Shown piece by piece: positions 21,511 through 22,566 of a stretch of DNA of 22,566 bases (positions are counted from its first letter, which is position 1; the number at the start of each line of letters is the position of its first letter). Position numbers and translations under genes: made by a program. The notes under the pieces are model-generated. The model did no database searches and was not told the origin of the DNA. It saw only the letters and a list, made by a program, of their open reading frames with translations. The DNA comes from an uncultured bacterium (GTDB taxonomy: Bacteria > Bacillota > Limnochordia > DTU080 > JAAYLA01): positions 1-22,566 of the forward strand of contig CALKAQ010000113.1 in assembly GCA_937983075.1 (NCBI GenBank), read 5' to 3'.

Positions 21511-22566
21511 GTGTGCCCGGCATGTCTGCCGAGCCGGAGGGCTGAAAGAAGCCCTCACCACCCAACCAGCGGGAAGGGAACCCGTAGGCAAGGGCGGGCC
21601 TGGCAACAGACCGTCTGGAGGAAGCCGAAGGGGGAGCATGGGACTTAGCGAAAGCGAACCGAGGTTGGCCCGTCAGGTGGGTAACCCTGCGGAAAATGGG
21701 AAAGCCCAATAGCTGGATAACCTGGTGGGTTAGGACGGAAGCGCTCATGCTCAGGCAAGCAGACTTACCCGGGGAGGCCCATCACCGTCCTGCGTGAAGG
21801 TGCAGGTAAGGCTGGCACAAGCGTAGACGCAAGGCCAACCAATGCGGGGTGGGCGTCAGATGAGCCCGTAGTAGTGATGAACCCTGTGCCAATGAACGCT
21901 GGCAACAGCTGGGAGGGCAAAACGCAGGGGACGCTCACGCTGCTGTGAGCGGCGGCGCTAGGCCAAAAGCCTGGCGTTGGTGCGAAGGGGCGAAGAGGAA
22001 CAGAAGAGAGCCGAAGCAAGGCGAAGCTCAGTTGGTGGGAGTGAAAACATCTCGCTGGAATGCGAGAGGGTACGCCCTGGCTGGCTGTGACGAGCAGCTA
22101 ACAGATGCGACCGCCCGGCAGAGTATGCAGATAGACCAGGGTAGATTGCCTCGTGCTAGAGACGCCCGGGAAATCTGGAGAAGAAACTGCAACCAACAGA
22201 GAAGAACCAAGTAGAGGCCCTGCAGAGTTACGGAGGCTTTCACAGTGCGGAAATGGTACAGCCTGATAGACAAAGTCTACCGTCTGGACAACCTTCACCA
22301 GGCGTATCGAAGCGTCCGCTCCAACAAAGGCGCTCCCGGAATTGACGGAGAGACCGTGGAGGAGTTCGGAGAGCATCTCGATGAACGGCTGCACCAGATC
22401 CACCTGGAGCTGAAGACCAACACGTATCAACCCAGTCCGGTCAGGCGTGTCGAGATTGACAAAGATGACGGCAGCAAACGACCCCTGGGGATCCCCACAG
22501 TGAAGGACCGCGTAGTGCAAGAAGCACTACGGCGGGTGATCGAACCCATCTTCGAACCCGACTTTC
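21511..22566 (+). mobile_element. Group II intron, 5' part (ribozyme domains and start of its reverse transcriptase)
   Basis: The element begins with GTGTG at 21511, matching the group II 5' consensus GUGYG. It has about 730 bases of highly structured, G-rich RNA with many GAAA/GNRA-like turns and no gene, then a maturase/reverse transcriptase frame from 22245 that runs off the window. A candidate EBS1, GGCAAG (21754-21759), is exactly complementary to the six bases before the insertion point, CTTGCC (21505-21510); a second GGCAAG is at 21587-21592. Domains V and VI and the 3' end are outside the window, so the intron class and intactness are not determined. Insertion right after a terminator-type stem resembles the habit of group IIC introns. 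Confidence 0.85.
22245..22566 (+). CDS. ltrA: Group II intron reverse transcriptase/maturase (N-terminal part, cut by window end)
   Basis: The first 107 residues of an intron-encoded protein that splices and mobilises its intron. The opening LIDKVYRLDNLHQAY leads into the RT0 region with NKGAPGIDG, then PSPVRRVEIDK and RPLGIPTVKDRVVQEAL (RT1-RT2), ending at EPIFEPDF. The catalytic YxDD, maturase and any endonuclease domains lie beyond the window. The GTG start at 22245 is chosen because a TAG stops the frame at 22212-22214, GGAGG (22231-22235 region) sits about nine bases upstream, and no ATG lies between. Confidence 0.93.
   Translation, partial: MRKWYSLIDKVYRLDNLHQAYRSVRSNKGAPGIDGETVEEFGEHLDERLHQIHLELKTNTYQPSPVRRVEIDKDDGSKRPLGIPTVKDRVVQEALRRVIEPIFEPDF

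Noticed and set aside
21455..22214. Several short frames inside the group II intron RNA region
   Set aside because: They lie in structured ribozyme sequence and have no family resemblance.

Overview
The window reads as a piece of a bacterial chromosome from the Firmicutes (Bacillota). Reasons: a CIRCE operator before groES-groEL, strong AGGAGG-type ribosome binding sites with frequent TTG and GTG starts, a MazF (NdoA)-type toxin closest to the Bacillus form, an MsmX-type sugar ATPase, and sigma-H-like promoters of the CAGGA-N15-GCGAA form. Two large secreted proteins end in a beta-barrel-like strand with a terminal Phe. This suggests an outer membrane, so a diderm Firmicute (for example a Limnochordia-like lineage) is my inference. 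The species is not identified.

Layout. 1-953: the tail of an unidentified gene, then a secreted acidic protein of unknown function with a clear terminator. 1045-4131: a tight three-gene ABC export cassette (two FtsX/MacB-type permeases and a LolD/MacB-type ATPase), AT-richer by eye than what follows. 4132-8228: two paralogous barrel-type proteins, each transcribed alone from a long structured leader and closed by a strong hairpin. 8308-9414: an MsmX/UgpC-type ATPase without permeases beside it.

9693-14944: a likely single operon holding phosphoglucose/phosphomannose isomerase, a ribbon-helix-helix antitoxin with MazF toxin, a class I glutamine amidotransferase-like hydrolase, and tsaE-tsaB-rimI-tsaD. 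The tsa genes make the t6A modification of tRNA; rimI is the usual acetyltransferase companion. 14998-15183 (minus) is a small basic protein. 15273-16735 holds an IolB-like cupin that lacks the expected metal ligands, followed by comB (sulfolactate pathway). 16870-18604 is an ABC-2 type ATPase/permease pair.

18724-20883 is the HrcA/CIRCE-controlled groES-groEL operon with terminator. It is followed by a small secreted peptide precursor with bacteriocin-like features (21013-21429). Directly after the terminator-like hairpin downstream of that gene, a group II intron begins (about 21511) and runs off the window end with the start of its reverse transcriptase. No tRNA, rRNA or CRISPR array was recognised.
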